DNA of 64,000 bases, from positions 1 to 64,000 of the forward strand of contig JAJNAZ010000002.1 of NCBI GenBank assembly GCA_021155855.1. Direction: 5' to 3'. The DNA comes from Solirubrobacterales bacterium. Its GTDB lineage: Bacteria; Actinomycetota; Thermoleophilia; Solirubrobacterales; 70-9. The notes below the pieces were generated by a model. It did not search any database. It saw only the letters and a list, made by a program, of their open reading frames with translations, and was not told where the DNA came from. A program made the translations under genes and the position numbers. Shown piece by piece: positions 18,741 to 28,134 of this stretch (position 1 is the stretch's first letter; each line of letters opens with the position of its first letter).

Positions 18741-19354
18741 GGATCGATCCTAACCCGCCGCGGGTTCGACTCGTCGACGCGCGCCCGCCCGGCGGCGATC
18801 AGGCGGATCCCCTCCGGCAGCAGCAGATGCTCGATTCGGTGGATCTCCGCCTCGAGCGCCTCGCGGTTGCGATCCGGCGGCACGGGCACCGGGCGCTGGA
18901 GCAGGATCGGCCCCGAGTCCATTCCCTCGTCGACGAAGTGCACCGTCACTCCCGTGACCCAGACCCCGTGCTCGAGTGCCCGGCCGATCGCATCGAGGCC
19001 GGGAAACGACGGCAGCAGCGCCGGATGGACGTTGACGATCCGATTCTCGAACCGGCGCACGAAGTCCCGGCTGAGGAGCTGCATGTAGCCGGCGAGGACG
19101 ACGAGATCGACCTCCCGCTCGGTGAGCCAGTCCGCGAGCGCGAGGTCGCGCGCCCCCCGGTCCGCGAAACGCTGACTCGCGAAGGTCGCGGTCTCGATCC
19201 CCGCGTCGGCGGCCCGCTCGAGCGCGGGCGCGGCGGGCTTGTCGGAGCCCACTGCGACCACCTCGATCCCGTTGCGACCGTGGACCTGGTCGAGGATCGC
19301 CTGCAGGTTGGTGCCCGCGCCGGAGGCGAGCACCGCGACCCGGAACGAGCTCAC
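18737..19354 (-). CDS. purN: Phosphoribosylglycinamide formyltransferase
   Basis: 205 aa, normal length. It has the N-terminal motif ASGAGTNLQAILDQ, the catalytic Asn/His in IVNVHPALLPSFPGLDAI, and the catalytic Asp loop HFVDEGMDSGPILLQ. It transfers a formyl group from 10-formyl-THF to GAR, the third purine step. GTG start overlaps the recQ stop (GTGA) and its own stop overlaps purH, so recQ, purN and purH appear translationally coupled. Confidence 0.97.
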
Positions 19355-20886
19355 GCGGCGACCTTCAGTTTCGGGAAGCGGCCTCCGGTCGATCGCAGCC
19401 TCCCGCCGGCGATCAGGGCGTCGACCTCGCGCAACAGATCGCCGGCCCGCCAGTCATCGAAGGCGCCGTAGCCGGGGAGCTCGTCGTAGCGGTACTTGCG
19501 CACCACCTTGCTGCGACCGCCGCGAAGGATCTCGACGGCGCGCGTGCGCCCGACGGCCGGTTGGGCCTCGCGAACAACGCGCATCACCGCTTGCTCGACG
19601 CTCGGCCGGTCGGCCTCGGGAGCTCGGCGCTCGGCGCTCGGGCTCCCCATCGGGGGCCAGGACCGAGGACCGAGGACCGAGGACCCCGAGCACACGTCAC
19701 AGCATCGTCCCGTCGCCTCGGGCTCCGACCGATCCCCGAAGTGGCTCAGGATCGCCCTGCGTCGACAGACCTCCCCTTCGACGAAACCCCATACCTCGCG
19801 GTATTGGCGCCAGCGGTGGCGCTTGGCCTCGGGGTCGTCGACCTGGTTGATGAAGAACACGTGCAGGCCCTTGTCACGCTTCTCGGCCAGCAGCACGCAG
19901 CGCGAGGGCCGTCCGTCGCGCCCCCCGCGCCCGGCCTCCTGGTAGTAGGCCTCCAGCGAGGAGGGCACGCTCTCGTGGATCACCGTGCGTACGTCGGCCT
20001 TGTCGACACCCATGCCGAAGGCGTTGGTGGCGACGACCACGGGTGTCTCGCCGGACATGAACGCCCGCTGCGCCGCGGCCCTCGGTCCGCGATCCATGCC
20101 GGCGTGATAGGCGGGGACCGGGTGGCCGAGCTCGCGACCGAGCCGGGCGGCGGTCTCCTCGGTCTTGCGCCGGGTGCCGGCGTAGACGATCGCGGGCAGC
20201 GCCCCGGGCTCGGAGAGCAGCGTCCGCGTCGCCTCGTGCTTGGCGCGCGCCGAGCCGACACCGACCACGTCGTAGGAGAGGTTGGGGCGGTCGAAGCCGG
20301 TCGTGATCCGTGCCGGATCGCGAAGCCCGAGGCGACGGACGACGTCGCCCGCGACCCGCGGGGTCGCGGTCGCGGTGGCGGCGAACACCGACCGGGCTCC
20401 GAGCGTTCGCGCTACCTCGCCGAGCCGGAAGTACTCGGGCCGGAAGTCGTGTCCCCACTGGCTCACGCAGTGCGCCTCGTCGACGACGAAGAGGCCGATC
20501 CGAGCCGGGCGCAGGCGCTCGACGAAACCTGGGGTGGCGAAGCGCTCCGGGGCAACGAAGAGCATTCGCACCTCGCCGGAGAGCGCGCGCCCGAGCGCGG
20601 TGCGGTTCTCGGCCGGATTGCGCTGGGCGTTGATCAGCGCCGCGCGCCCGTTGAGGCTCTCGACCTGGTCCTGCATCAGCGAGACCAGCGGCGAGACGAC
20701 CACCGCCAGCTCCTCGGTGATCAGGGCGGGAAGCTGGTAGCAGAGCGACTTGCCGGCCCCGGTCGGCATCACCAGCAGCACGTCGCGACCGGCGACGGCG
20801 ACCGCGACCGCCTCCGCCTGCCCCGGCCGGAAGCCGGGATGCCCGAAGTGGCGCTGGAGCGCCGCGCTGAGGTCGAGGCCGGTCAA
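19351..20886 (-). CDS. recQ: RecQ-family ATP-dependent DNA helicase
   Basis: 511 aa, TTG start. The helicase motifs are complete: motif I MPTGAGKSLCYQLPAL, Ia VVSPLVSLMQDQ, motif II DEAHCVSQWGHDFRPEY, III FAATATATPRV, and motif VI QEAGRGGRDGRPS. Zn-binding cysteines follow (CRRRAILSHFGD ... CCDVC) and then a winged-helix RQC-like end (YDELPGYGAFDDWRAGDLLREV). No HRDC domain is present, so it is a short RecQ. Between the Zn site and the winged helix lies a linker (SSVLGPRSWPP...) encoded by 7-bp tandem repeats. Its place in a purine operon is unusual. Confidence 0.93.
   Translation of the reverse strand: MTGLDLSAALQRHFGHPGFRPGQAEAVAVAVAGRDVLLVMPTGAGKSLCYQLPALITEELAVVVSPLVSLMQDQVESLNGRAALINAQRNPAENRTALGRALSGEVRMLFVAPERFATPGFVERLRPARIGLFVVDEAHCVSQWGHDFRPEYFRLGEVARTLGARSVFAATATATPRVAGDVVRRLGLRDPARITTGFDRPNLSYDVVGVGSARAKHEATRTLLSEPGALPAIVYAGTRRKTEETAARLGRELGHPVPAYHAGMDRGPRAAAQRAFMSGETPVVVATNAFGMGVDKADVRTVIHESVPSSLEAYYQEAGRGGRDGRPSRCVLLAEKRDKGLHVFFINQVDDPEAKRHRWRQYREVWGFVEGEVCRRRAILSHFGDRSEPEATGRCCDVCSGSSVLGPRSWPPMGSPSAERRAPEADRPSVEQAVMRVVREAQPAVGRTRAVEILRGGRSKVVRKYRYDELPGYGAFDDWRAGDLLREVDALIAGGRLRSTGGRFPKLKVAA
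19620..19688 (-). repeat. Two heptanucleotide arrays inside recQ linker
   Basis: On the plus strand, GAGCTCG-GCGCTCG-GCGCTCG-GGCTCCC (19620-19647) is followed by a 13-nt spacer and GACCGAG x3 plus GACCCCG (19661-19688). They encode a Pro/Ser/Arg-rich linker between the zinc-binding and winged-helix parts of RecQ. Because 7 is not a multiple of 3, indels of single units would shift the frame. Confidence 0.85.
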
Positions 20887-20935
20887 GGGTCAGAGGATCT
20901 ACGCCGCCGCGGCGGAGACTTCGCCCCCCGCCCGA

Positions 20936-22384
20936 TCAGCGCGCGCCCTGGCCGACCGGCAGCTCCTCGAGCGCGAACTTGCCGTTCCCTTCACCGTCGT
21001 CGCCGAGCGGGTAGTCACCCGTGAAGCAGGCGTCGCAGTGGACCTTGCGTGGCGTCCCGACCGCCTCGTAGACGCCGTCGAGCGAAAGATAGGCGAGCGA
21101 GTCGGCGCCGAGCTCGGCCGCGATCTCGTCCACCGTGCGGTCGTGGGCGATCATCTCCTCGCGGCTCGACATGTCGACGCCGTAGTGGCAGGGGTTGCGG
21201 ATCGGCGGCGCCGAGATCCGCAGGTGGACCTCCTCGGCGCCCGCGTCGCGAAGCATGCCGATGATCTGGCGGGTCGTGTTCCCACGCACGATCGAATCGT
21301 CGACGACCACGACCCGCTTCCCGGAGACGATCTCGGGCAGCGGGTTGAACTTCATCCTCAGGCCGTGCTTGCGCAGCTCCTGGCCCGGCTGGATGAAGGT
21401 GCGGGCGACGTAGCGGTTCTTGATCAGTCCGTCGTCCTTGGCCAGCCCGGAGGCGCGTGCGTACCCGTTCGCGGCCGGGTTGCCGGAGTCGGGGACCGAG
21501 ATCACCAGATCGGCGTCGGCGGGCGCCTCGCGCGCGAGGATCTCGCCCATCCGACCGCGCACCTCCTGCAGCACCCGGCCCTCGAGGCGGGAGTCGGGAC
21601 GGGAGAAATAGATGTGCTCGAAGACGCAGTGCGCGGGCCGGTCGGTGGGCATGATCTGGCGCGTCTCGAGGCCGTCCTCGGTGAGCGCCACCAGCTCGCC
21701 GGGCCCGACCTCCCGCATCAGCTCGGCGCCGATGATGTCGAAGGCGCAGCTCTCCGATGCGACGCAGAAGCGGCCGCCGAGCTTGCCCAGCGACAGAGGC
21801 CGGACTCCGTGCGGGTCCCGAAATGCGACTACCGCCCGTTTCGTCATCACCACGGTCGAGTAGGCCCCGCGCAGCCGGGGCATCACGGCGGCGACCGCGT
21901 TCTCGATCGGCCGTGCCTCCTCGATTGAGAGCAGCGCGGCAATGATCTCCGAATCCGAGGTGCCGCGGAACTCGATCCCGCGGTCGCGGAGCTCGTTGTA
22001 GAGCTCGACCGCATTGGTCAGGTTGCCGTTGTGAGCGAGCGCCAGCTCACGCCCGTCGTCGCGCCACACCGGCTGCGAGTTCTCCCACGACCCGCCGCCG
22101 GTGGTCGAGTAGCGGACGTGGCCGATCGCCATGTCGCCGTCCAGGGCATGCAGCTTCTGCTCGTCGAACACCTGGGAGACGAGGCCGGTCTCGCGCAGGG
22201 TGGTGATATGGCCGCCCTCGTCGCAGCTGGCGATCCCCGCCGACTCCTGGCCGCGATGCTGAAGCGCGTAGAGGGCGAAGTAGGCGAGCCGGGCAGGGTC
22301 GCGACCCGGCGCGTAAACGCCGAAGACGCCGCACTCATCGCGCGGTCCGTCGCGGTCGGGCATCGGCCGCTCGGTGTGATTCAT
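20936..22384 (-). CDS. purF: Amidophosphoribosyltransferase
   Basis: 482 aa. A short propeptide of about 17 residues precedes the catalytic N-terminal Cys in DECGVFGVYA, as in the Bacillus-type enzyme that is processed and binds a 4Fe-4S cluster. The glutaminase domain contains YALQHRGQESAGIA and GHVRYSTTGGGSWENSQP. The phosphoribosyltransferase domain has the PRPP loop VVVVDDSIVRGNTTRQI. C-terminal cysteines (HCDACFTGDYPL) are candidate cluster ligands. It makes phosphoribosylamine, the committed purine step. First gene of the F-recQ-N-H segment; the broken DM13 gene runs into its start. Confidence 0.97.
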   Translation of the reverse strand: MNHTERPMPDRDGPRDECGVFGVYAPGRDPARLAYFALYALQHRGQESAGIASCDEGGHITTLRETGLVSQVFDEQKLHALDGDMAIGHVRYSTTGGGSWENSQPVWRDDGRELALAHNGNLTNAVELYNELRDRGIEFRGTSDSEIIAALLSIEEARPIENAVAAVMPRLRGAYSTVVMTKRAVVAFRDPHGVRPLSLGKLGGRFCVASESCAFDIIGAELMREVGPGELVALTEDGLETRQIMPTDRPAHCVFEHIYFSRPDSRLEGRVLQEVRGRMGEILAREAPADADLVISVPDSGNPAANGYARASGLAKDDGLIKNRYVARTFIQPGQELRKHGLRMKFNPLPEIVSGKRVVVVDDSIVRGNTTRQIIGMLRDAGAEEVHLRISAPPIRNPCHYGVDMSSREEMIAHDRTVDEIAAELGADSLAYLSLDGVYEAVGTPRKVHCDACFTGDYPLGDDGEGNGKFALEELPVGQGAR

Positions 22385-23169
22385 GGAGGGAATCTGACTC
22401 CGAAGAGCTGAAGTCGAGACAGGCGGATCGCCTGCACGAAGAGGCTAGCAACGCCCCCGGATTCGCCTCGGTCGGGACGCTCGGGCGGACGAGACGCGGG
22501 CCGACGATCCATGCTCGTGCGGCCCAGGCGGCGTGCGGCGCGACCGCGATCCGGACCGTGAACGGGGTGCACCAGAGGATCACCGTGTCGTAGCGACGCA
22601 GGTCGGCATCGGCGGGTATCTCATACTGCTGGTCGCCGACGTTCCCCTTCAGGCCACCGAGCATCGACCCGGTCGTCGACGGTGTCCGTGCCCGGCGTCA
22701 GGTAGACCTCGACGTCGACGCCGGGGTCGACGTCGAGGTCGGTGAAGGTGAGCAACCGCCGGCCGCCGGGCTGCTCGACCACGGTCGCCGTCCCGGTCCC
22801 CGCGTGTCCGTCGGCGCCCGCGAACGCGCCGCTGGCGAGCTCGACCGGCATCGATCCGGTCGCGCCCGGACGCTCGCCGCGCCCGGCAGCGCCCTCGCCG
22901 CTCAGCCCCCGGTCGCGCTCGTTGCCCGAGGCCTGCGCGGAGGGCACCGCCACGTCCTCCATCACCTCGACGTCGCGGAACCCGGTCCAGTAGCCGATCG
23001 CCACGGCGCCGGCGAGAACGGCGAGCCAGGTCCCCGCGAGCGCCAGGCCCAGTTCCGGACGCCGCCGTATCAGGACCAGGATCGCGATGCCGACGAGCGC
23101 GAGCCAGAGCGCGACCAGGACGATCGCGCTGCCTCGGGTCTCGGCAACGTAGCGCTGCAGGACCAGCAT
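22335..23169 (-). pseudogene. DM13-domain membrane protein, frameshifted
   Basis: Two frames together make one protein. The first (23169 down to about 22670) has two transmembrane helices (IVLVALWLALVGIAILVLI; LALAGTWLAVLAGAVAIGYW), an acidic/Gly-rich linker, and the first half of a DM13 domain (ELASGAFAGADGHAGTGTAT ... VDVEVYLTPGTD). The domain continues in a second frame from about 22664 (LGGLKGNVGDQQYEIPADADL, then VILWCTPFTVRIAVA). The break is near 22664-22680, a one-base change. The second frame then overruns into purF. DM13 is proposed to be an extracytoplasmic redox domain. It is either a decayed gene or a sequencing error; the otherwise intact domain makes an error or recent mutation plausible. 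Confidence 0.8.
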
Positions 23170-23496
23170 CGGGATCCCGAGCGCGGCCGCGACCGCGAGC
23201 GCGGCGATCAGATCGGGCCGGTCCAGACCTCGGCTTTTATGCTGGCTTCGCCATCCGACGCTGCCGCGCGTTACTCAAGGGAATCTAAGATGAGCCGCCG
23301 ATGACCGGTGCGGGAACATCGCTTGGGTTCAGCTCCCAGGATCAGGAGACCGAGCTAGGCGACCTCCGTGGTTCGACCGGATTGTGAAGGCCGACGTGAC
23401 CGAGCGCACGACCGCCGCCTGGGCGGCCGACGACTGCTACCCGGACCGCAAAGCATCGGTCGAGTAGAACTGCCGGTTCGAAGGGAGGGAGATGGG
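23170..23496. other. Intergenic region between purL and the DM13 gene
   Basis: 327 bp without a convincing gene. The only in-frame run with genome-like composition is a 27-codon plus-strand ORF at 23384-23467 (VKADVTERTTAAWAADDCYPDR), which has no RBS and no recognisable family. No promoter, hairpin or repeat stood out. The purL-purF distance suggests purF may have its own promoter here or beyond. Confidence 0.4.
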
Positions 23497-25728
23497 TCAG
23501 GGCACCGGAACGGCCTCGAGTCGCTCGCCGAGCGAGCGCCAGGCGCGCGCCGCGTCGGCGAGCGCGACGGCGATCTCCGCCTCGGCGGCCGAGATCACGA
23601 TCCGGTCGCCGCCGGCTGCGCCGACGAGCACCAGGTCGATTCCCGCGTCCGCCAGCGCCTCGAGGCTCGCCCGTGAGCCGGCGAGCACGAAACCACCCGC
23701 ACCCTCGCCGAACAGGCAGGTCTCGCCCGAGCAGCCACGCAGCTCGACCAGCGGATCGAGATCCACCTCGAGCCCGATCTCGCCGGCGATAGCCATCTCG
23801 GCCAGCGCGCAGGCGAGGCCGCCGTCGGAGACGTCGTGGGCTGCCGTCGTCAGTCCCGAGCGGACCGCGTCGCGAACCAGCGCGATCGCAGCGCTGAGGG
23901 CGGCGATCGGCAGCGAAGGCAGGCCGGGCCCGAGCTCGCCGCGGATCTTCGCCAGCTCGGAGCCGGCGAGCGAGGGCGAGAACGGGCCGCAGACGGCGAT
24001 CGCGTCGCCGTCGCCCGCGGCGAGCCCGCCGGCGCGCGTCGGGTCGGGCAGCTCGCCGACCATGCCTACCACCGGCGTCGGGTAGATCGGGCCCTCCTCG
24101 GTCTCGTTGTAGAGCGAGACGTTGCCGCCGACGACCGGCACGCCGAGCGCCGCGCAGGCATCGGCCAGCCCCTGGGTCGACCGGTCGAGCTGCCAGGCGA
24201 CATGCGGCTTCTCGGGGTTGCCGAAGTTGAGGCAATTGGTCAACCCGAGCGGCTCCGCGCCCGAGCAGGCGAGGTTCTGCGCGCACTCGAGCACCGCCTC
24301 GATCGTTCCCGCATAGGGTTCGCACGCGACCCGGCGGCCGTTGCCGTCGATCGCGACCGCGATCGTCGCGTCCGCCTCGTGCAGGTGAAGGACTGCCGCG
24401 TCCACGGCTTCCGGCCGGCGCACCGTGTGCGAGAGCACAACCGAGTCGTACTGCTCGAACGCCCAGCGCTTGGACGCGATGCTGGGCGACGCAAGAAGTG
24501 CCAGCAACGTTGCGCCGGCCTCCTCGGCTCCGCTGCCGGCGCCGCCCGGGTCAGTCGTGGGCTCGGGTTCGCGGTTTCCGTAGATCCAGCTCTCGGGCTC
24601 CGCCGGCGCGAGGTCGTAGAGCGGGCAGCCGTCGACCAGCGCCCCGACCGGCATCTCACCGATCACCTCGCCGTCGCGCAGGACGCGAAAGTCCCCGCTG
24701 CCGGTGACCTCGCCGATTACGGCCGCGCCGGTCTCCCAGCGCTCGCAGAGCGCGATCACCTCGTCCAGCCGCTGCGGCTCGACGACAGCCAGCATGCGCT
24801 CCTGCGACTCGGAGACCATGACCTCGAACGGCTCCATGTCAGCCTCGCGCAGGGGCACGCGCTCGACGTCGATGTCGATGCCGACGCCGCCCTTCGATGC
24901 CATCTCCCCGGCCGAGGAGGTGAGCCCGGCCGCGCCGAGGTCCTGGAGCGCGACCAGCAGTCCGCGGTCGAGCAGCTCGAGGCAGCACTCGAGCAGCTTC
25001 GCCTCCTCGAACGGGTCGCCGATCTGCACCGAGGGTCGCTTTTCCTCACCGTGCTCGAGCTCCGCCGAGGCCAGTACCGAGGCGCCGCCGATCCCGTCGC
25101 GGCCGGTCGACGCGCCCATGAGCACGATCGCGTTGCCGGGCCCCGCGGCGGCGGAGCGGATCGTCGCCTCGGCGCGGGCGAGCCCCACGCACATCGCGTT
25201 GACGAGGCAGTTGTGCTCGTAGGGCGCCTCGAAGTAGACCTCCCCACCGACGGTCGGGACCCCGATCGAGTTGCCGTAGTGACCGATCCCGGCGACGACG
25301 CGGTCGAACAGATAGCGAGAGCGCTCCGACTCGAGCTCCCCGAAGCGCAGCGAGTCGAGCACGGCGATCGGCCGGGCGCCGAGCGCGAACACGTCGCGGA
25401 GAATGCCGCCGACGCCCGTCGCGGCGCCCTGAAACGGCTCAACCGCGCTCGGATGGTTGTGGGACTCGACCTTGAACGCGACCGCCCATCCGTCGCCGAT
25501 CGAGACCGCGCCGGCGTTCTCACCCGGTCCCAGCAGCACCCGTGCGCCCTCGGTCGGCAACCGTCGCAGCAGCTTGCGCGAGTGCTTGTACGCGCAGTGC
25601 TCCGACCACAGCAGGGAGAACATCGCCAGCTCGACGTCGTTGGGGGCGCGCCCGAGCAGGGTGACGATGCGCTCGAACTCGGCGTCGGTCAGCCCGAGCT
25701 CGCGGTGCCGAGTCTCGGAAACGGTCAA
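23497..25728 (-). CDS. purL: Phosphoribosylformylglycinamidine synthase subunit II
   Basis: 743 aa, the size of the small PurL that works with separate PurS and PurQ. The TTG start leads to [20 protein letters not shown], then [18 protein letters not shown]-synthase-like repeats contain the ATP-binding motifs ([63 protein letters not shown]). It makes FGAM from FGAR using ammonia from PurQ. Unusually its partners purS and purQ are about 7.6 kb upstream on the same strand, separated by the sulfotransferase cassette and an opposite-strand gene. Confidence 0.97.
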   Translation of the reverse strand: MTVSETRHRELGLTDAEFERIVTLLGRAPNDVELAMFSLLWSEHCAYKHSRKLLRRLPTEGARVLLGPGENAGAVSIGDGWAVAFKVESHNHPSAVEPFQGAATGVGGILRDVFALGARPIAVLDSLRFGELESERSRYLFDRVVAGIGHYGNSIGVPTVGGEVYFEAPYEHNCLVNAMCVGLARAEATIRSAAAGPGNAIVLMGASTGRDGIGGASVLASAELEHGEEKRPSVQIGDPFEEAKLLECCLELLDRGLLVALQDLGAAGLTSSAGEMASKGGVGIDIDVERVPLREADMEPFEVMVSESQERMLAVVEPQRLDEVIALCERWETGAAVIGEVTGSGDFRVLRDGEVIGEMPVGALVDGCPLYDLAPAEPESWIYGNREPEPTTDPGGAGSGAEEAGATLLALLASPSIASKRWAFEQYDSVVLSHTVRRPEAVDAAVLHLHEADATIAVAIDGNGRRVACEPYAGTIEAVLECAQNLACSGAEPLGLTNCLNFGNPEKPHVAWQLDRSTQGLADACAALGVPVVGGNVSLYNETEEGPIYPTPVVGMVGELPDPTRAGGLAAGDGDAIAVCGPFSPSLAGSELAKIRGELGPGLPSLPIAALSAAIALVRDAVRSGLTTAAHDVSDGGLACALAEMAIAGEIGLEVDLDPLVELRGCSGETCLFGEGAGGFVLAGSRASLEALADAGIDLVLVGAAGGDRIVISAAEAEIAVALADAARAWRSLGERLEAVPVP

Positions 25729-25843
25729 CGGGTGCCGGGGCTGCGGCCGATCACGAGGACGCAGTATCGCGGCTCTGCACGTCGTCTTTCAGTGCGGCCA
25801 CTCGGCCGCTTCTTCCGGCATCCGCCCGTGTTGTCATGGGGAC

Positions 25844-27037
25844 GTGGGTGATTCGAGACCCAGCCGCCGGGCTGCGCCGATCCTCTTCGGGCTCGCGGCG
25901 CTCGCCGTGCTCGCCGTTCCGGCGGGCGCCGGCGCGGGCCCGCTCGGACAGAAGCCGAAGGAGGTCAAGCTTTCGACCACCGGCCAGGACTCCGAGCTGA
26001 TCACGTCCGTACCGATCGCGAATGCGCCGGGGCTGAAGGAGCGCACCGCGATCTCGCTCGGCCCGGACAAGCTGAAGCGAATCGAGGCCGGAGACCGGAT
26101 GCGGGTCAGCGGCGAGGTCCAGGTGTCGACCACCTGCGTCGCCCGCGGGACGCGCTGCGTCGGGCGTCGCTACGAGTTCAACCCGACGGTCTCCGCCCGG
26201 ATCGTGCTCTCGAACACGTCCGAGCCGATCGGCGCATCGATCCCCCTTTCGGAGCCGAAGTCGGTGCTCTGCAAGCAGCGGCGGCCGAATCGCAATCACC
26301 ACTGCACGCTCGCGTTTCCCAACGTCGAAACCCCGATCCTCGACCTCGTCTCGCTCCCCTGCCCCGACAACGCCTGCTATGTGAACCTGATCGTGGGCGC
26401 CTCGCACAAGAAGGCCGAGCGCGGCACGCGGGTCGTGCTCGGCGCCGATCGCCCCGACGGCGGCGTCGCCCAGGACAAGGGTCGGCTCAACGTGGTTCAG
26501 GCGCGAGGCGACGTGCCGGTGCCGACCGTGCAGGCGAGCGCCGAGCTGCTCAACACGTCGCTGCCGCTCACGGAGGGCAAGAAGCTCAAGCGCCGGGTGA
26601 TCCACTCGGTGCCGATCACGGCGCCGCGCAAGGACGAGGTGCTCGCCTTCGACGGCAGCTACCTCGCGACCATCGAGCAGTTGAGGTTCAACACCTTCCT
26701 CGGCACCCGGGTGATCCTCGGCGAGTCGCCGATCTCGACCGAGCCCACCGGCCTCGCCAAGAGCGGTGTGCAGTTCCGCGGCGAGGCCACCGAGTCCAAC
26801 GGCTTCAACTGCACCCAGGGCCGCAGCGGCTATCCGACCCCGTGCACGGTGCTCAAGGCGGGCGCGATCCGGATCACCCAGGACGCGATCGAGCCGGCCA
26901 CCGGGCAGCCCGCGACCCTCTACGTCAACCTGGTCGGCTCGTCGAAACCGCTGCTGGCGAGGGAGATCAGGGGAGCCCCGCAGGTGCCGGTCGCGCCGAG
27001 CGCCGGGCTCACGGTCGCGCGTTACGCGCTCGAATAG
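25844..27037 (+). CDS. Secreted protein of unknown function with an internal duplication
   Basis: 397 aa from GTG 25844; the track's start lies inside purL. An Arg-Arg followed by a hydrophobic stretch (APILFGLAALAVLAVPAGAGA) is a Sec signal peptide. The mature part is beta-rich and appears to be two tandem modules: first around TSVPIANAPGLKERTAIS ... CYVNLIVGASHK, second around HSVPITAPRKDEVLAFDG ... LYVNLVGSSKP. The first module has more cysteines (CVARGTRCVGR, CKQRR, CTLAF, CPDNACYV), the second one pair (CTQGRSGYPTPC). No family was recognised. It is the only plus-strand gene within the purine region. Confidence 0.7.
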   Translation: MGDSRPSRRAAPILFGLAALAVLAVPAGAGAGPLGQKPKEVKLSTTGQDSELITSVPIANAPGLKERTAISLGPDKLKRIEAGDRMRVSGEVQVSTTCVARGTRCVGRRYEFNPTVSARIVLSNTSEPIGASIPLSEPKSVLCKQRRPNRNHHCTLAFPNVETPILDLVSLPCPDNACYVNLIVGASHKKAERGTRVVLGADRPDGGVAQDKGRLNVVQARGDVPVPTVQASAELLNTSLPLTEGKKLKRRVIHSVPITAPRKDEVLAFDGSYLATIEQLRFNTFLGTRVILGESPISTEPTGLAKSGVQFRGEATESNGFNCTQGRSGYPTPCTVLKAGAIRITQDAIEPATGQPATLYVNLVGSSKPLLAREIRGAPQVPVAPSAGLTVARYALE

Positions 27038-27123
27038 GCGACCCGTCAGGAGTCCGGCTGCGGGGCGCCCGCGACCTCGACCACCCCCAGCGGTTGCCGC
27101 CAACGTGCTCGGCGCGATCGTGA

Positions 27124-28134
27124 TCAGCCCGGCGCGACTGCGGCCTTCTCGCGGGCACGCTCCTCGCCCGCCTCGCTGGCGAGCTCGTAGCCGAGCTCGA
27201 CCAGCATGTCGCCCGCGACCGCCTCGTACTCGGCCACGTCGGTGGGAGTCATCGCCTCGCGCCACATCCCGACCCGGTCCGAGCGCGGCGGCTCCTTCGC
27301 CAGCCGATGGCTCTCCAGGCGCGCCGCCGCCGGCTGCGGGGGGCGGTGCTTGCGCGGCAACTCGCGGGCCTTCTCCGCCAGCCGCTCCTCGGCGCGCTCG
27401 TGGTAGGTGAGCATCACCGGGTCGAACTCCAGCTCGACGAACTCGCAGATCCGGCGCAAGACGCCCTCGGTGTCGGCGACCAGATCCTCGAATCGGATCT
27501 CCATGTAGTGCTCGACCGAGGGGGCCATCTTGCGGGCCTTGCGGATTCGGTTGCGCCATAGTCGGGCAGACTCGCCGTAGGTCTCGGGCCCCCAGTTCAT
27601 CCGCAGATGCGAGAGGGAGACGTCACGCCCGTCGCGGATGATGTGGACGAAGCGGGCCTCCGGCAGCACCCGCTGGATCCGGCGCATCTCCTTGACGTAG
27701 CCGGGGGTCTTGTCGCCGAAGCGCTCCTTGCCCTCGCGCTCGGCGTAGAGCATGTAGAAGGCGCGGATCGCGTCGGCGGCGGTGACCGGGTCGAGCTCCG
27801 CGTAGCGCGCCCGCAGCTCATTCGCGTCGAGGTGGAAGTCGCCCCAGCGCTTGTGGTCGATGATCAGGTCGGCGAGCTCGTCGGCGGAGTGCTTGCGCCG
27901 CTCCTGGGCCTTGATCATCTTCGGCACCCAATGGGTCTCGCCGGGGATTGCGAGCTCGGGATGGGAGTCGAGCATCAGCCGGATCAGGGTCGTGCCCGAG
28001 CGGGTGACGCCGCAGACGAACGGCGCCGGGGGCGGCTGCGGCGTGCGGCCGCGCAGGCGCCGGCCCGCGAGCACGATGCGCGCCCGCTGCCGGTAGCGAT
28101 CGAGTGTGTCGGTGAATCCCATCGGGGCGTTCAA
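27124..28134 (-). CDS. PAPS-dependent sulfotransferase (cassette copy 1)
   Basis: 336 aa. The 5'-phosphosulfate loop is VTRSGTTLIRLMLDSHPEL (about 42-60). The 3'-phosphate-binding motif is FVHIIRDGRDVSLSHL (about 162-177). Both bind PAPS in the Sulfotransfer_1/3 superfamily. A basic N-terminus precedes the fold, with no membrane segment. Its C-terminal half carries a segment shared by the neighbouring copies (PPRSDRVGMWREAM ... YEAVAGDMLVELGYE). The ATG overlaps the stop of the upstream glycosyltransferase by 4 nt, so the two are coupled. Acceptor unknown; a carbohydrate is likely from the context. Confidence 0.88.
   Translation of the reverse strand: MNAPMGFTDTLDRYRQRARIVLAGRRLRGRTPQPPPAPFVCGVTRSGTTLIRLMLDSHPELAIPGETHWVPKMIKAQERRKHSADELADLIIDHKRWGDFHLDANELRARYAELDPVTAADAIRAFYMLYAEREGKERFGDKTPGYVKEMRRIQRVLPEARFVHIIRDGRDVSLSHLRMNWGPETYGESARLWRNRIRKARKMAPSVEHYMEIRFEDLVADTEGVLRRICEFVELEFDPVMLTYHERAEERLAEKARELPRKHRPPQPAAARLESHRLAKEPPRSDRVGMWREAMTPTDVAEYEAVAGDMLVELGYELASEAGEERAREKAAVAPG

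Noticed and set aside
18747-18752. TAGGAT 6 nt before the purH GTG
   Set aside because: It lies within purN codons (Val-Arg-Ile) and purN/purH already overlap, so coupling explains the start.
23384-23467. 27-codon plus-strand ORF after purL
   Set aside because: No RBS, no recognised family, too short to support.
23836-25851. 671-aa plus-strand ORF opposite purL
   Set aside because: Shadow of purL; no start signal or domain.
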